Positions 18,637 to 28,699 are shown, numbered from the stretch's first letter. The stretch: DNA of 64,000 nucleotides from an uncultured cyanobacterium (GCA_937899645.1 CALCCD010000115.1:1-64000); one strand, 5' to 3'. Program-made: numbers and translations. The notes: a model not told the origin generated them from the letters alone.

Positions 18637-18777
18637 GACCCACTACCCTGTTTGTCTACATCGGAGAATTTAGCATTCTTTTTCCCCGTCGCTTGCCACC
18701 CGATGCGCGAACGTTTGTAAAATCCTTCAATCCATCAGCCAAAGGGCGTTTTAGCAAAAAACTTAAGTAAACGAAAC

Positions 18778-19608
18778 CTACCGGATTTCCAGCGTAACTT
18801 CGTAAGTATATCCTCGGAAGTTCGAGTCGAAGACCAGCGTATACTGCCCGTCTTCGGGCAGCTCGCCCGACCACAGACGCGCGCCGCCGTTGGCCGCCCC
18901 GTCGGTAATTTCGCGCTCGTCGGGCGCGAGGACGAAAGGCAGCGGACTCTCGCCCGTCGCCTCGAGGGCCAGGCGCTGTCCGGCGCGGGCGTCGAACTCG
19001 TAGTGGTGGTAACCCGTACCGATAAAGCGATCGCCAAATGTCACGTTATCGCGACCTTCCGGTAGCTCGATGCGCGCAATTTTTTCGTTGCAGGCGCTAT
19101 CGACTAGATTCTTCGAGACCCAGCCCGCTGTCGGCGCGTCGATTTGCCACCAGTTGTCCTGCGCGCCGACGATCGATACGGGCGCGCCGTCCGCCACCGT
19201 TCCCACGACGTTATTCGCCGTCGCATCGGGCGAGCTGCGAATATTGAGCGGGCCGTCCGGGTCGTTGACGAGGCCACCGCCGATTTGGCAGCTCAGAACG
19301 CGCACGCCGTCGCTGTCGGCGTTACTAGCGCCGTCGGCAGTCGCGCGATTCGTAGCGGTGTTTGGAGCTGGGGCGCTCGAGTTAGGAGCGACGTCGAGAT
19401 CTGCGCTGGGGCTTGCATTGGAGTTTGAGCCGTCACCGCGATCGACCTCACCGGGCGGGACGGTGGCTTCCGGTATCGCGACATCTGCGGGCGCGCTGGC
19501 CTGCGGGTCGGGAGCCTCGGTGTCGGGCGGCTCGACGCTGGCACAGCTCGCAAGCACGAGCAGCAGTGACCCCAGGGAGAGCGATCGGCGAATGGAAAAA
19601 GAAAGCAT
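18778..19608 (-). CDS. Lipoprotein with bacterial SH3 domain
   Basis: A 276-residue predicted lipoprotein: signal SLGSLLLVLASC with the lipobox Cys at residue 22. A low-complexity P, A, D, S-rich linker runs to about residue 95. An SH3b domain follows (LNIRSSPDATANNVVGTVADG, WWQIDAPTAGWVSKNLV), then a C-terminal beta domain (YHHYEFDARAGQRLALEATG, ELPEDGQYTLVFDSN) resembling PPC domains. It would sit in a membrane facing the periplasm and may bind cell-wall material. The frame is open upstream, but the ATG at 19608 places the signal peptide correctly. Confidence 0.82.
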   Translation of the reverse strand: MLSFSIRRSLSLGSLLLVLASCASVEPPDTEAPDPQASAPADVAIPEATVPPGEVDRGDGSNSNASPSADLDVAPNSSAPAPNTATNRATADGASNADSDGVRVLSCQIGGGLVNDPDGPLNIRSSPDATANNVVGTVADGAPVSIVGAQDNWWQIDAPTAGWVSKNLVDSACNEKIARIELPEGRDNVTFGDRFIGTGYHHYEFDARAGQRLALEATGESPLPFVLAPDEREITDGAANGGARLWSGELPEDGQYTLVFDSNFRGYTYEVTLEIR

Positions 19609-19713
19609 ATATAAGGCAGCGGAAGACCCGAAAAGGCGCGGTGCGAGCCAGACCCGCACGCCGCTCCTTTATTATCCCACTGGAGACTCGCCCCTTTCGG
19701 GAAGGTGGTATCT

Positions 19714-20793
19714 CTACAACAGCGACTGGTACTTCGGATCGGCCTTGAGAACTTGCAGCACCTTTTTAATTTCCTGGGTGCGCTCCTTGGCAACCACCAG
19801 CGTCGCGTTGCCGTCGCGGACGATAACCACATCTTCCAAGCCGATCGTTACGACCACCTCGGACTCGTCACCGGCATAAACGATCGCGCCCGACGTATCG
19901 CGCCCGATGTGCTGACCGAGTTCGACGTTCTCCGGCTCCGGCTCGCCCGCCTGTTTGGCCTGGAGTTGCATCAAGCGCTCGATCGCGTTCCAGTCGCCCA
20001 GGTCGTCCCAGCCAAACGTCACTGGCAGCACGTAGGCCAGGTCAGTTTTCTCCATCAGCGCGTAGTCAATGCTGATTTTCTCCAGAGTCGGGTAAATCGC
20101 GACGCCCTCAGCTTCGAGCTGGGCGATTAGATCGGGGACGTACTTTCTGAGTTCGGAGAGCGCCACACCCGCGCGGAAGACAAAGATGCCGCCGTTCCAG
20201 CTAAAGCGCCCGCTAGCGAGAAATTCCTTCGCGGTGTCCAGGTCGGGCTTCTCGGTAAAGCGGCTGACGGTATAAGCATCGAGACCACCCACCTGTCCGG
20301 CAGCTTCGCCTTGTTCGATGTAGCCGTAGCCGGTGGACGGGTAGGTGGGCGCAATACCCAGGGTGACGATCGCCTCGCGATCGGTGGCGAGTTCGGCAGC
20401 AGCTTTTAGCGTCGCCTCGAAGGTGTCCTGGGAGTCAACCCAGTGGTCGGCGGGAAAAAAGCCAATGACAGCGTCGTCACCATAGCGCTTGGCGATCTCG
20501 AGCGTCGTCCAGGCCACGGCGGCGGCGGTGTCGCGACCCTCCGGCTCCACGAGCAAGTTTTCGACGGGCATCTCCGGAAGCTGCTCGCGACAACCCGACT
20601 CCAGGTGCGAAGCCGTAATCACCCAGAGGTTTTCCCAGCCGCCCGCCAGCGGCAACAGGCGATCGGCAGTGGCCTGCATCAGGGTGCGCCCGCCGCCGTC
20701 CAGGCAGAGGAACTGCTTCGGACGCGCCAGGCGGCTCAGCGGCCAAAAGCGCTCGCCCTTGCCGCCCGCCAGAATAACGGGAATAAAAACCAT
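19714..20793 (-). CDS. Mannose-1-phosphate guanylyltransferase
   Basis: A 359-residue GDP-mannose-forming enzyme. It has the nucleotidyltransferase signature ILAGGKGERFWPLSR (residues 7-21) and PKQFL, then FPADHWV, TEKPDLDTAKEF, WNGGIFVFRA, IDYALMEKT and FGWDDLGDW. GDP-mannose feeds surface polysaccharide synthesis. A GAGGAG ribosome site lies just upstream of the ATG at 20793. The frame stays open for 30 further codons upstream to 20883, where a 15-base minisatellite would encode repeats of TPDEQ. The first strand of the enzyme begins at MVFIPVI, so the shorter start is preferred. Confidence 0.93.
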   Translation of the reverse strand: MVFIPVILAGGKGERFWPLSRLARPKQFLCLDGGGRTLMQATADRLLPLAGGWENLWVITASHLESGCREQLPEMPVENLLVEPEGRDTAAAVAWTTLEIAKRYGDDAVIGFFPADHWVDSQDTFEATLKAAAELATDREAIVTLGIAPTYPSTGYGYIEQGEAAGQVGGLDAYTVSRFTEKPDLDTAKEFLASGRFSWNGGIFVFRAGVALSELRKYVPDLIAQLEAEGVAIYPTLEKISIDYALMEKTDLAYVLPVTFGWDDLGDWNAIERLMQLQAKQAGEPEPENVELGQHIGRDTSGAIVYAGDESEVVVTIGLEDVVIVRDGNATLVVAKERTQEIKKVLQVLKADPKYQSLL

Positions 20794-20819
20794 GATGTCT
20801 CCTCGATGTCTCTTCTGTA

Positions 20820-20874
20820 TCTGCTCGTCAGGCGTCTGCTCGTCAGGCGTCTGTTCGTCAGGCGTCTGTTCGTC
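20820..20874. repeat. 15-base tandem repeat (about 3.7 copies) upstream of the guanylyltransferase
   Basis: Units TCTGCTCGTCAGGCG (20820-20834, 20835-20849), TCTGTTCGTCAGGCG (20850-20864) and a partial TCTGTTCGTC (20865-20874). The unit length is a multiple of three and is in frame with the downstream gene, reading TPDEQ on the minus strand. Confidence 0.9.
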
Positions 20875-20883
20875 GATCCCCAA

Positions 20884-21442
20884 AAAGCCGAGTCGCGGAA
20901 AGGGAGCGATCGGCGGCCAGTTGTCGTGTTCTCACTTCAATGGTGTAACAGCTTACGCTCGCGATCGGGCCAGATCGGCGTAATTTTCCGCCCGCAGTCG
21001 GCCAGCGCCGAGATGGGTCAGTTGCGGGTCGATAACAGCAGTCGGCAGCGGGCGACAGCGGCAAAAAAGTCCGCAGGAGTTAACGTGCGTTTTCACCCAC
21101 GGGCAGCTTCGCTCCTATGATGTTCTCGAACATATATCAAGACTTCCCACGAATTCGATCCAAATGGCGGTGAATTGGCGACCTCGATCGCGATGCGTCG
21201 ATCGCCCGCCGATTTCCCCGCTCAGCCGCCAATCCGGCTAAATGCAAACGCTAGAGTGGTCAGGCGTCGATTCGCCCCAGAGTCCCCGCCCCGAACCTTC
21301 CCCTTTTGCGGAGAGTTGCCCACGCGATCGCCCCCGACCGAGTCCGCGATTGCCCGGCCGAAACGGCGCTTCACCCCTCCTAGCAGCCCTGTTCCCCGAC
21401 CCACGCGATCGGCTGCGTCCCGTTCAACCCCTCTCTGCATCC
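20884..21442. other. Intergenic region between divergent guanylyltransferase and purF
   Basis: About 560 bases with no supported gene. The purF frame is open back to 21242, but that part is proline and arginine rich and looks non-coding. A small palindrome ATGTTC-TC-GAACAT lies at 21120-21133 and could be an operator. I see no convincing sigma-70 promoter. Confidence 0.4.
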
Positions 21443-22921
21443 ATGATTCCTAACGACTCCTTCGAGTACTGCCACGACCTCCTCGACGATAAACCTCAGG
21501 AAGCCTGTGGCGTATTCGGCATCTTCGCGCCTAACGAAGACGTCGCCAAGCTCACCTACTTCGGGCTCTTCGCGCTGCAACATCGCGGCCAAGAGTCGGC
21601 GGGAATCGCCGCCTTCGATCGCGGCCAAGTCCACTGCCACAAGGGCATGGGTCTCGTGTCTCAGGTGTTCAACGAAGACATCCTCGCAGAGCTGGTCGGC
21701 ACCCACGCCATCGGTCACAACCGCTATTCCACTACCGGCTCGAGCCACCTGCGCAACGCCCAACCGGCGGTCGTCGATACCCGCATCGGCAAGTTCGCTC
21801 TGGCCCACAACGGCAACCTGGTCAATACACCAGAGCTGCGCGCTCACCTCGACGAGCTAGGCTGCGACTTCGGTATGACCAGCGACTCCGAGGCGATCGC
21901 CTTGGGGATCGGCGTCGAGCTCGATCGCGACAAGGACAAAAGCTGGGAAGACGCCATTCAGGCCGCTCTAAACTACTGCAAGGGTGCATTTAGCCTGACG
22001 ATTGCCACGCCCGACGCAGTCTACGGCGTACGCGACCCCAACGGCGTGCGTCCCCTCGTCCTCGGCCAGCTCGAGCGCGGTGGCTACGTCTTCGCCTCCG
22101 AGAGCTGCGGCCTCGATATTATCGGCGCGAAATACGTGCGCGACGTCAAACCGGGTGAAATCGTCCGCCTCGATGCCGACGGCGTCCACAGCATGACTTG
22201 GAAAGAGGCCGATCCGAAGCTCTGTGTCTTTGAGATGATCTACTTCGCGCGCCCGGACAGCGCCAACCACCAAGAAAGCCTCTACAGCTACCGCGTTCGT
22301 ATCGGCCACGTGCTCGCCCGCGAGTCGCCCGCCGATGTCGATCTAATCGTCGGCGTACCGGACTCGGGAATACCCGCCGCGATCGGCTTTTCGCGCGAGT
22401 CGAAAATTTCCTACGCCGAGGGGCTGATCAAAAACCGCTACGTCGGGCGCACTTTTATTCAGCCCACCCAATCGATGCGCGAAACGGGCATCCGGATGAA
22501 GCTCAACCCGCTCAAAGACGTGCTCGACGGCAAGCGGGTGCTGATCGTCGATGATTCGATCGTTCGGGGAACCACCAGCCGCAAGCTAGTTAAAGCCATC
22601 CGCGATGCGGGCGCGACGGAAGTCCATATGCGCGTGTCCTCGCCGCCGGTGACCCACCCCTGCTTCTACGGTATCGACACCGATACCCAAGACCAGCTAA
22701 TTGCCGCCACAAAAACTGTCGAGGAAATCGGCGAACAGATCGGTGTCGATTCCCTGGCCTACCTCAGCTGGGAGGGAATGCTGGCGGCGACAAACCAAAA
22801 CCCCGACCACTTCTGTTCCGCGTGCTTCACGGGCCACTACCCCGTCACCGTACCGGAGATGCTGAAGCGATCGAAGCTGGTACTAGAAGAAACGCCGACC
22901 GCAGGCCAGGTCTCGAGTTAG
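21443..22921 (+). CDS. purF: Amidophosphoribosyltransferase
   Basis: A 492-residue first enzyme of purine synthesis, converting PRPP and glutamine to phosphoribosylamine. The short propeptide ends before the nucleophilic Cys of EACGVFGIF. The glutaminase domain shows LTYFGLFALQHRGQESAGIA, GHNRYSTTGSSHLRNAQP and LAHNGNLVNTPELR. The PRPP domain has VLIVDDSIVRGTTSRKLV. A Cys-containing C-terminus (CYGIDT-like region and FCSACFTGHYP) fits the iron-sulfur class of the enzyme. The ATG at 21443 gives a propeptide of normal length. Confidence 0.97.
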   Translation: MIPNDSFEYCHDLLDDKPQEACGVFGIFAPNEDVAKLTYFGLFALQHRGQESAGIAAFDRGQVHCHKGMGLVSQVFNEDILAELVGTHAIGHNRYSTTGSSHLRNAQPAVVDTRIGKFALAHNGNLVNTPELRAHLDELGCDFGMTSDSEAIALGIGVELDRDKDKSWEDAIQAALNYCKGAFSLTIATPDAVYGVRDPNGVRPLVLGQLERGGYVFASESCGLDIIGAKYVRDVKPGEIVRLDADGVHSMTWKEADPKLCVFEMIYFARPDSANHQESLYSYRVRIGHVLARESPADVDLIVGVPDSGIPAAIGFSRESKISYAEGLIKNRYVGRTFIQPTQSMRETGIRMKLNPLKDVLDGKRVLIVDDSIVRGTTSRKLVKAIRDAGATEVHMRVSSPPVTHPCFYGIDTDTQDQLIAATKTVEEIGEQIGVDSLAYLSWEGMLAATNQNPDHFCSACFTGHYPVTVPEMLKRSKLVLEETPTAGQVSS

Positions 22922-23000
22922 CTCCAGAAACCGATCCAGAGGCCGATCCAGAAGTTGGCCGTCGGTCCTAACCCCTCTCCGCCGCCCTGTTTTTTACCCC

Positions 23001-23663
23001 ATGCCGCTCACCCTTTTGGTTGTCGATGACGACGCGACCCTGCGCGATGCGCTCGTTAGCTACTTCGAGCTAGAAGGCTACGTGGCGATCGCGGCGGCGG
23101 ACGGCAAAGAAGCCCTGCACCAGGTCGAAGCCGCCAGCCCGCAGCTCATCGTCACCGACGCGCGCATGCCCGAACTCGACGGATTCGAGCTGATTCGCAC
23201 CCTGCGGCAGCAGCCCCAGCACCGGCTGCTGCCGGTAGTCTTCCTGACCGCGAGGACGGAGGTAGAGGCGCGAATCCGAGGCTACAAGGCCGGGGTAGAC
23301 GTCTACGTGCAAAAGCCTGTCGATTTGCCGGAGTTGGGTGCGATCGTCCGCAATCTGCTCGATCGCGCTATGCTCGTCGGCCTCTCTCAGACGAGCCCGT
23401 CGCCCGATCGCCCGGAGCCCGACTCGGAGAACGCCCCCGCCGAAGAACCCGCCGCCCTCGAGCTCACCGATCGCGAGCGCGAAACCTTAGTACTGCTGGT
23501 GGAAGGATTTTCCAATAGTGAAATTGGCGAGCGGCTCTACCTCAGCCCGCGCACGATCGAAAAATACGTCAGCCGCCTGCTAGATAAAACCGACACTCGC
23601 AACCGCATCGAGCTGACCCGATTCGCGATCGAGCGGGATTTCGATCGCAAATCGGACGCCTAA
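23001..23663 (+). CDS. LuxR/NarL-type response regulator (Ycf29-like)
   Basis: A 220-residue two-component regulator. The receiver domain (1-120) has acidic residues D10/D11, the phosphoacceptor D53 (VTDARMPELDG), T83 and K105 (VQKPVD). A linker rich in P, E and S leads to a LuxR-type helix-turn-helix (about 153-215: LTDRERETLVLLVEGFSNSEIGERLYLSPRTIEKYVSRLL). No kinase gene is nearby, so the signal is unknown. The architecture matches Ycf29-type regulators of cyanobacteria and red-algal plastids, but I cannot prove orthology. It follows purF by 79 bases and may be cotranscribed. Confidence 0.9.
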   Translation: MPLTLLVVDDDATLRDALVSYFELEGYVAIAAADGKEALHQVEAASPQLIVTDARMPELDGFELIRTLRQQPQHRLLPVVFLTARTEVEARIRGYKAGVDVYVQKPVDLPELGAIVRNLLDRAMLVGLSQTSPSPDRPEPDSENAPAEEPAALELTDRERETLVLLVEGFSNSEIGERLYLSPRTIEKYVSRLLDKTDTRNRIELTRFAIERDFDRKSDA

Positions 23664-23776
23664 AGATCGACCCAGAAAACTAGGGCCTGTCATCAATTAG
23701 CGCCCGACCCAAAAATAAAACGAGGGTCTGAAACCAGCTCTGGGCAAAAGTTGCAAGCTTGATTTGAGGGCAGCCC

Positions 23777-25168
23777 CTAGCAGCGCGCGACGCCCTCTTG
23801 ACGAGCTGCACGCTGCACCGCCGCCGCCACGGCCACCACCACGCGCTCGTCAAATACCGACGGCACGATATTGTCCGACGCCACCTGAGTCGGCGAGAGT
23901 AGCGACGCGATCGCCGACGCTGCCTCCAGGTACATATTCGTCGTCAGATCGACCGCGCGGCAGTCTAGCGCACCTCGGAAGATACCCGGGAAGGCCAGCA
24001 CGTTGTTGATTTGGTTCGGGTAGTCGCTGCGACCCGTGGCGATGACCGCCGCATTGCCTTGGATCAGCTCCGGCTGGATCTCGGGGATCGGGTTCGCCAT
24101 CGCCATCACGATCGGCTTGTCGGCCATCGATAACACCATCTCCTTCGTTAGGACACCCGGCGCACTGACACCGATAAAGATATCCGCACCGCGCACGGCG
24201 TCGGCCAGCGCTCCAGTTTCATCGCAGGCGAACTGGCGCTTCTGGTCGTTGAGGTCGGTGCGCGTCTCGGAGAGGATGCCCTTCGAGTCGCACATGACAA
24301 TTTTGCCCGCTCCGGCTTTCTCCAGCAGACAGGCGATCGCAACGCCCGCCGCGCCCGCGCCGTTGATAACGATTTTCGCCGCGCTCAGGTCTTTGCTGAC
24401 GACGCGCAGGGCGTTGAACAGCGCCGCCAGGGTGACGATCGCCGTGCCGTGCTGGTCGTCGTGGAACACGGGAATATCGAGGCGCTCGCGCAGGCGGCGT
24501 TCGATCTCGAAGCAGCGGGGCGCAGCGATATCTTCGAGGTTGACGCCGCCGAACACCGGCGCGATCCGGCAGACAGTCTCGACGATTTCGTCCACATCTT
24601 GCGTGTCGAGGCAGACGGGGAAGGCATCGACGCCCGCGAACTCCTTAAACAGCATCGCCTTGCCTTCCATCACCGGCATCGCCGCCTCTGGGCCGAGGTT
24701 GCCGAGGCCGAGGACGGCGCTCCCATCGGTGACGATCGCCACGGTATTGCTCTTGATCGTCAGGGTGTGGACGAGTTCGGGCTCTTCGGCGATCGCCCGG
24801 CAAATACGACCGACACCGGGCGTATAGGCCATCGCCAGATCGTCCTGGCGCTTGAGCGAGAGCTTGCTGTCGATGCGGATTTTGCCACCCCGGTGCAGGT
24901 CGAAGGTGCGATCGTACACATCGACGAGCTTGATTTCCGGCAGCGTCTTAATTGCGTCAACGATGCGATCGGCGTGCTCGGTGCTCGAGGCGTTGACGGT
25001 GATTTCGCGGATGGCGATGTTATGGTTCTGCTCGATCGAGTCGATCTGGCCGAGACTGCCGCCCACCGAGGCGACGGCATTGACAATGTTGGCGAGCATC
25101 CCGGCTTTATTCGGGATTTGGCAGCGCACTGTCAAGCTATAACTCGGGTTGGGGGTCAGTTCTACCAT
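23777..25168 (-). CDS. Malic enzyme with N-terminal ACT domain
   Basis: A 463-residue protein. Residues about 9-85 are an ACT domain (LTVRCQIPNKAGMLANIVNAV), probably an amino-acid-sensing regulatory module. The catalytic part follows: LAMAYTPGVGRICRAIAE, TDGSAVLGLGNLGPEAAMPVMEGKA, VFHDDQHGTAIVTLAAL (metal site) and a Rossmann domain with INGAGAAGVAIACLL. It decarboxylates malate to pyruvate with NAD(P). The ACT fusion is common in cyanobacterial and other bacterial malic enzymes. It is divergent from anmK. Confidence 0.94.
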   Translation of the reverse strand: MVELTPNPSYSLTVRCQIPNKAGMLANIVNAVASVGGSLGQIDSIEQNHNIAIREITVNASSTEHADRIVDAIKTLPEIKLVDVYDRTFDLHRGGKIRIDSKLSLKRQDDLAMAYTPGVGRICRAIAEEPELVHTLTIKSNTVAIVTDGSAVLGLGNLGPEAAMPVMEGKAMLFKEFAGVDAFPVCLDTQDVDEIVETVCRIAPVFGGVNLEDIAAPRCFEIERRLRERLDIPVFHDDQHGTAIVTLAALFNALRVVSKDLSAAKIVINGAGAAGVAIACLLEKAGAGKIVMCDSKGILSETRTDLNDQKRQFACDETGALADAVRGADIFIGVSAPGVLTKEMVLSMADKPIVMAMANPIPEIQPELIQGNAAVIATGRSDYPNQINNVLAFPGIFRGALDCRAVDLTTNMYLEAASAIASLLSPTQVASDNIVPSVFDERVVVAVAAAVQRAARQEGVARC

Positions 25169-25631
25169 GATGGAAATATGGGGCGAGCGAGCTCGCGCTA
25201 GGAAAGAAGCTAAAAAAAGGGCCGTCCGTGGAGCGAAACGGGCGAAAGCAATTGATTGTTAACTCTAGCGCCTCTGTCTTCAAACCAAAAGTCCGCCATC
25301 GGGCCGATCTCGGGCGTTATTTCGACCCTCCGCGCGCCCAGTTTCCCAAAGCGTCCGTCGCGCTTCAAAGCGATTGCCGAGCGTCTCGGTTCGCAGGCGG
25401 CTGTCTGCGATGCAGTTTCGCCGTTTTTTCGCCAGGTTCGCGCGGAAACCGACCTCAACATCAGCCCTGACGATCGACGAGTCGAGAGAGGCAATTGCAA
25501 GGTCATACCCCGCGTATTCCGATGCATTTGTCACGGTATGTGTATGTATGGGAAGTGGGTCTGCGGGACTTTCCCTGGCGAGTATCTCCGCTCCGTTGTT
25601 CACTTACGCTGTTTTTAAAACTTTCAAAACT
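25169..25631. other. Intergenic region between divergent malic enzyme and anmK
   Basis: About 460 bases. The anmK frame is open far upstream, but that part has no family match. Other short open frames on both strands show no motif. Promoters for both flanking genes must lie here, but I cannot place them. Confidence 0.4.
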
Positions 25632-26885
25632 ATGCGCGCGATCGGTTTGATGAGCGGTACGTCCGTAGACGGGATAGATGTGGCCTTGGTCGATTTGCAG
25701 GGTCGCGATCGCGATTTGAAGGTTAAGCCGATCGAGGCGCGCACCGTCCCCTACGCGCCCGCCCTGCGTCAGCGCATCCTCGATCTCGCCAGCGGGGCTG
25801 CGATTTCTCTGCCAGAGCTAGCCGACCTCGATGACGCGATCGCGATCGCCTTTGCCGACGCCGCCAACGTTATTCAAGAGGAGTGTGGCGATGTCGAACT
25901 AATCGGCTCTCACGGCCAGACGGTCTACCACCAGCCGCCCCAGTACCGCGAGTCCGAGGCATTATCGACATCTGCCGATAATGCTGCCAATCCCATCAAT
26001 CCCGCCAACTCGATCGCCCGCCTGGGCTACAGCCTCCAGCTCGGACGCGGCACGACGATCGCCCAGCTTACCGGCGTTCCGACAATTAGCAACTTCCGGG
26101 CGGCGGATCTGGCCGCAGGCGGGCAGGGCGCACCCCTCGTGCCGCGCATCGACGCCTGCTTGCTCGGCCACGCCACCCAGACCACCTGCATCCAAAATAT
26201 CGGCGGCATTGGCAACGTGGCCTACATCCCCCGCCGCATCTTGCCCCAAGCGGCGGCATTCGCGGGCTGGGAGTTCGGCGACGACGTTCTCGGCTGGGAC
26301 ACCGGGCCGGGAAACCTGCCGATCGACCTGGCCGTGCACCACTTCAGCGATGGCGAAAAGACCTACGATCGGGGTGGAGCCTGGGCCGCCACCGGTCAGA
26401 TTTGCCAGCCGCTGCTCGATCGCTGGCTGAGCGACCCGTTCTTCGGCAAAGCGCCGCCGAAATCCACGGGTCGTGAATACTTCGGCAAAGCCTTCGCCGA
26501 AGGCTGCATCGCCGACGCCCAGTCGTTCGATCTCGACGCCGCCTCCACCCTCGCCACCCTCACCGAACTCACCGCCGCTTCGGTCGTCGAGAGCTACCGA
26601 AGCTTCCTGCCCGCCCTGCCCGATCGCGTCCTGCTCTGCGGTGGCGGCAGTCGCAACACCTACCTCAAAGAGCGCATCCAGTCGCGTCTGGGCACCACCT
26701 GCTGCGTGCAAACCACCGACGAAGTCGGCATCGACGCCGACAGCAAAGAAGCGATCGCCTTCGCCATCCTCGCCTACTGGCGCTGGTACGACATCCCCGG
26801 CAATCTGCCCAACGTCACCGGAGCCGCGCGCTCGGTGGTGCTCGGCGAGCTGCACTTTCCTGCCTTCGACCCCGTTTCCGTCTAG
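25632..26885 (+). CDS. anmK: Anhydro-N-acetylmuramic acid kinase
   Basis: A 417-residue cell-wall recycling kinase that opens and phosphorylates 1,6-anhydro-MurNAc. The N-terminal phosphate-binding motif is [18 protein letters not shown]. Further motifs are [65 protein letters not shown] and LLCGGGSRN. The usual length is 370-400, so it is slightly long; an insert near residue 110 ([18 protein letters not shown]) accounts for it. The frame opens upstream to 25374, but the family begins at MRAIGLMSG. No clear ribosome site precedes it. Confidence 0.95.
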   Translation: MRAIGLMSGTSVDGIDVALVDLQGRDRDLKVKPIEARTVPYAPALRQRILDLASGAAISLPELADLDDAIAIAFADAANVIQEECGDVELIGSHGQTVYHQPPQYRESEALSTSADNAANPINPANSIARLGYSLQLGRGTTIAQLTGVPTISNFRAADLAAGGQGAPLVPRIDACLLGHATQTTCIQNIGGIGNVAYIPRRILPQAAAFAGWEFGDDVLGWDTGPGNLPIDLAVHHFSDGEKTYDRGGAWAATGQICQPLLDRWLSDPFFGKAPPKSTGREYFGKAFAEGCIADAQSFDLDAASTLATLTELTAASVVESYRSFLPALPDRVLLCGGGSRNTYLKERIQSRLGTTCCVQTTDEVGIDADSKEAIAFAILAYWRWYDIPGNLPNVTGAARSVVLGELHFPAFDPVSV

Positions 26886-27266
26886 CTTTCGTCTAGCAGA
26901 ATCGCCTTAAATCTCGTAAGATTCCGGATAGGGTCTATCTGCCAAAATCGAGCTTCTCAGAAAGCTTTTTCAACACGAATATCGCGATCGCTCTGCCGCT
27001 CCGAGACAAGACACTCCGCTGCCCATCTCGGCGCGTATTGTCATGTCAGCGCGCGCTGGGGCTGCCCTCGTGCGAACCTGCGACCTCAACTCCGTCAAGA
27101 TCGCAGCCCCTGTCGCATTGAGTCGAGGACGCAACCGCCCATCTCGCGAAGGCCCCGGCGCGAACCGACGATGCGCCTCGCCTGCCCCGAACTGTCCCTA
27201 GCTTGCAACGATCGCACTTTCGCCTCGAGTTCTCCCTACCGCTCATCGTCCCGCGCTTCCATCACC
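26886..27266. other. Intergenic region, no supported gene
   Basis: About 380 bases between anmK and the next gene. An ATG at 27171 would extend the downstream frame by 32 residues; that stretch is Ser/Arg rich and unlike a conserved domain. Nothing else is recognisable. Confidence 0.35.
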
Positions 27267-27713
27267 GTGTCCCACACCTTTCTCCTCGAACAAGGCCGCT
27301 GGAAAATCCAAGGAAATTGGCTCGAGCGCAATTCTCCGCCCGTACAGGTGACGGGTCGCTCGATCGTAGCCTGGAGTCAGGACGATTGGTTCAGCATGGT
27401 GACGCAGCTCACCTTCCCAAAAGCCGAGCGCGAAGCCATCACGCTGCAATATCGCGGGCGACTCGACAGCGGCGAACGCCAGTATACGTTCGTCTTACAG
27501 CACACCGAGCTGGGAAAAGTGGAAGGCGAAGGCTGGATCACGCCCGACTCGATCGTGCAGCGCTACTGGGCCCTCGGAGATCGGCAACGCCGCAGCGGCT
27601 TCGAGACCCTGCACCGCCTCGACGAAGGTCGCTACTGTCTGTCGAGCGGCATTCTAGAGGGCCTGCACCTAACCTGTGCGATGGACGCGACATTAGAGCT
27701 GCAATACAGCTAA
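27267..27713 (+). CDS. Conserved cyanobacterial protein of unknown function, calycin-like
   Basis: About 148 residues from a GTG at 27267, or 180 from the ATG at 27171. The sequence is an alternating beta pattern with many aromatic and glycine positions: LLEQGRWKIQGNWLERN, IVAWSQDDWFSMVTQL, LQYRGRLDSGERQYTFVLQHTELGKVEGEGW, QRYWALGDRQRRSGFETL. It reads like a small lipocalin or fatty-acid-binding-like barrel that I believe is conserved across cyanobacteria. It shares the general fold type of phycobilin lyases but I see none of their motifs. The GTG start is chosen because the conserved-looking part begins at SHTFLLEQG. Confidence 0.7.
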   Translation: MSHTFLLEQGRWKIQGNWLERNSPPVQVTGRSIVAWSQDDWFSMVTQLTFPKAEREAITLQYRGRLDSGERQYTFVLQHTELGKVEGEGWITPDSIVQRYWALGDRQRRSGFETLHRLDEGRYCLSSGILEGLHLTCAMDATLELQYS

Positions 27714-27862
27714 GTAGCCCAAGACAATAAAGCATGGTTATTCTGCTGTGGGCAATGCCCAACCCCCTGTTCTGCCGGAACTCTCAACTTGCATAATCCG
27801 ACCTGCATAGTCTCAATTATTTTGGGCTGCACAGAACGGCATTAGGGTGAAGATCCAGAGGT

Positions 27863-28699
27863 CTAGCTCGGCGATCGAAAAGAAAGAACGATGTAGCGCA
27901 CCAGACCGAACTTGCTGGCGCGTTCCTGGCCCTCCACCACGCGCTCGGCATCCGCAAACGAAAACCGGCGACAAATCTCTTTGAGGACCGGATAGGTTGG
28001 CAGCGTTTTTCTGGTGATATCGAAGTCCGTTTCGAGCGTTAGTCCTGCGGATGTCGCCAAACGCCGATAGGCCGAAACCGTAAAGTCAGTGCTGCCCACG
28101 TCTCCGTAAAGCTGCTGAATGCCTTCGCTCGCGAAGAAGTTCAAGACCTTGAAGAGCGGTACGGCGATCGGCCAAAGCATGAAGTCGCTGAGCGCCAGCG
28201 TGCCTCCGGGCTTGAGGACGCGCTTGACCTCGCGCATAAACTGCTCGCGACTCGGGAAATGAAAAATGCACTCGACGGCGAGAACGCGATCGAAGCTGTT
28301 GTCGGGGAAAGGCAGCTCGCAGGCATTGGCGCAAATCCAGTCGATCGCGTTGTTATTGATAGGCTTGATGAGTGATTCGGCGCGATCGAGCTGCCGCCGG
28401 TCGATATTTAGGCCAGTAACGTGCAAGTTTTCGTAGCGCTCGTTAAGGCAACCCGTCGTACCGCCAAAACCGCAGCCCGCATCGAGCACGCGATCGCCAT
28501 TCTTAATGCCGCCCGCCTCGTAGACGCACTCGCTCAGGCGCTTGGCAGCAGAGGCAAAATCGGCTACCGTCCCGTCGGCTTGATACGGCTCGGGCCAATA
28601 GCCCCAGTGGACGTGTGTACCAAAGGAGTCGATCGTATCGCGATCGCCCTGCGCGATCGCATCGAGCAGCATGTCGAAATAAGGCAGTTCGATCTCCAT
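27863..28699 (-). CDS. Class I SAM-dependent methyltransferase
   Basis: A 278-residue methyltransferase of the UbiE/tocopherol-methyltransferase-like group. SAM motif I is VLDAGCGFGG (residues 71-80), followed by LHVTGLNIDRRQLDRAE, CANACELPFPDNSFDRVLAVECIFHFPSR-type motifs II and III, and LKPGGTLALSDFML. The N-terminal HWGYWPEPYQADGT segment resembles small-molecule methyltransferases acting on quinols, sterols or sugars. It lies on the same strand as isiAB, 340 bases downstream, so cotranscription is possible but not shown. Confidence 0.88.
   Translation of the reverse strand: MEIELPYFDMLLDAIAQGDRDTIDSFGTHVHWGYWPEPYQADGTVADFASAAKRLSECVYEAGGIKNGDRVLDAGCGFGGTTGCLNERYENLHVTGLNIDRRQLDRAESLIKPINNNAIDWICANACELPFPDNSFDRVLAVECIFHFPSREQFMREVKRVLKPGGTLALSDFMLWPIAVPLFKVLNFFASEGIQQLYGDVGSTDFTVSAYRRLATSAGLTLETDFDITRKTLPTYPVLKEICRRFSFADAERVVEGQERASKFGLVRYIVLSFRSPS

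Noticed and set aside
23686-23735. GGGCCTGTCATCAATTAG sequence resembling an insertion-sequence end
   Set aside because: Only one end is visible, with no matching inverted end or transposase nearby.
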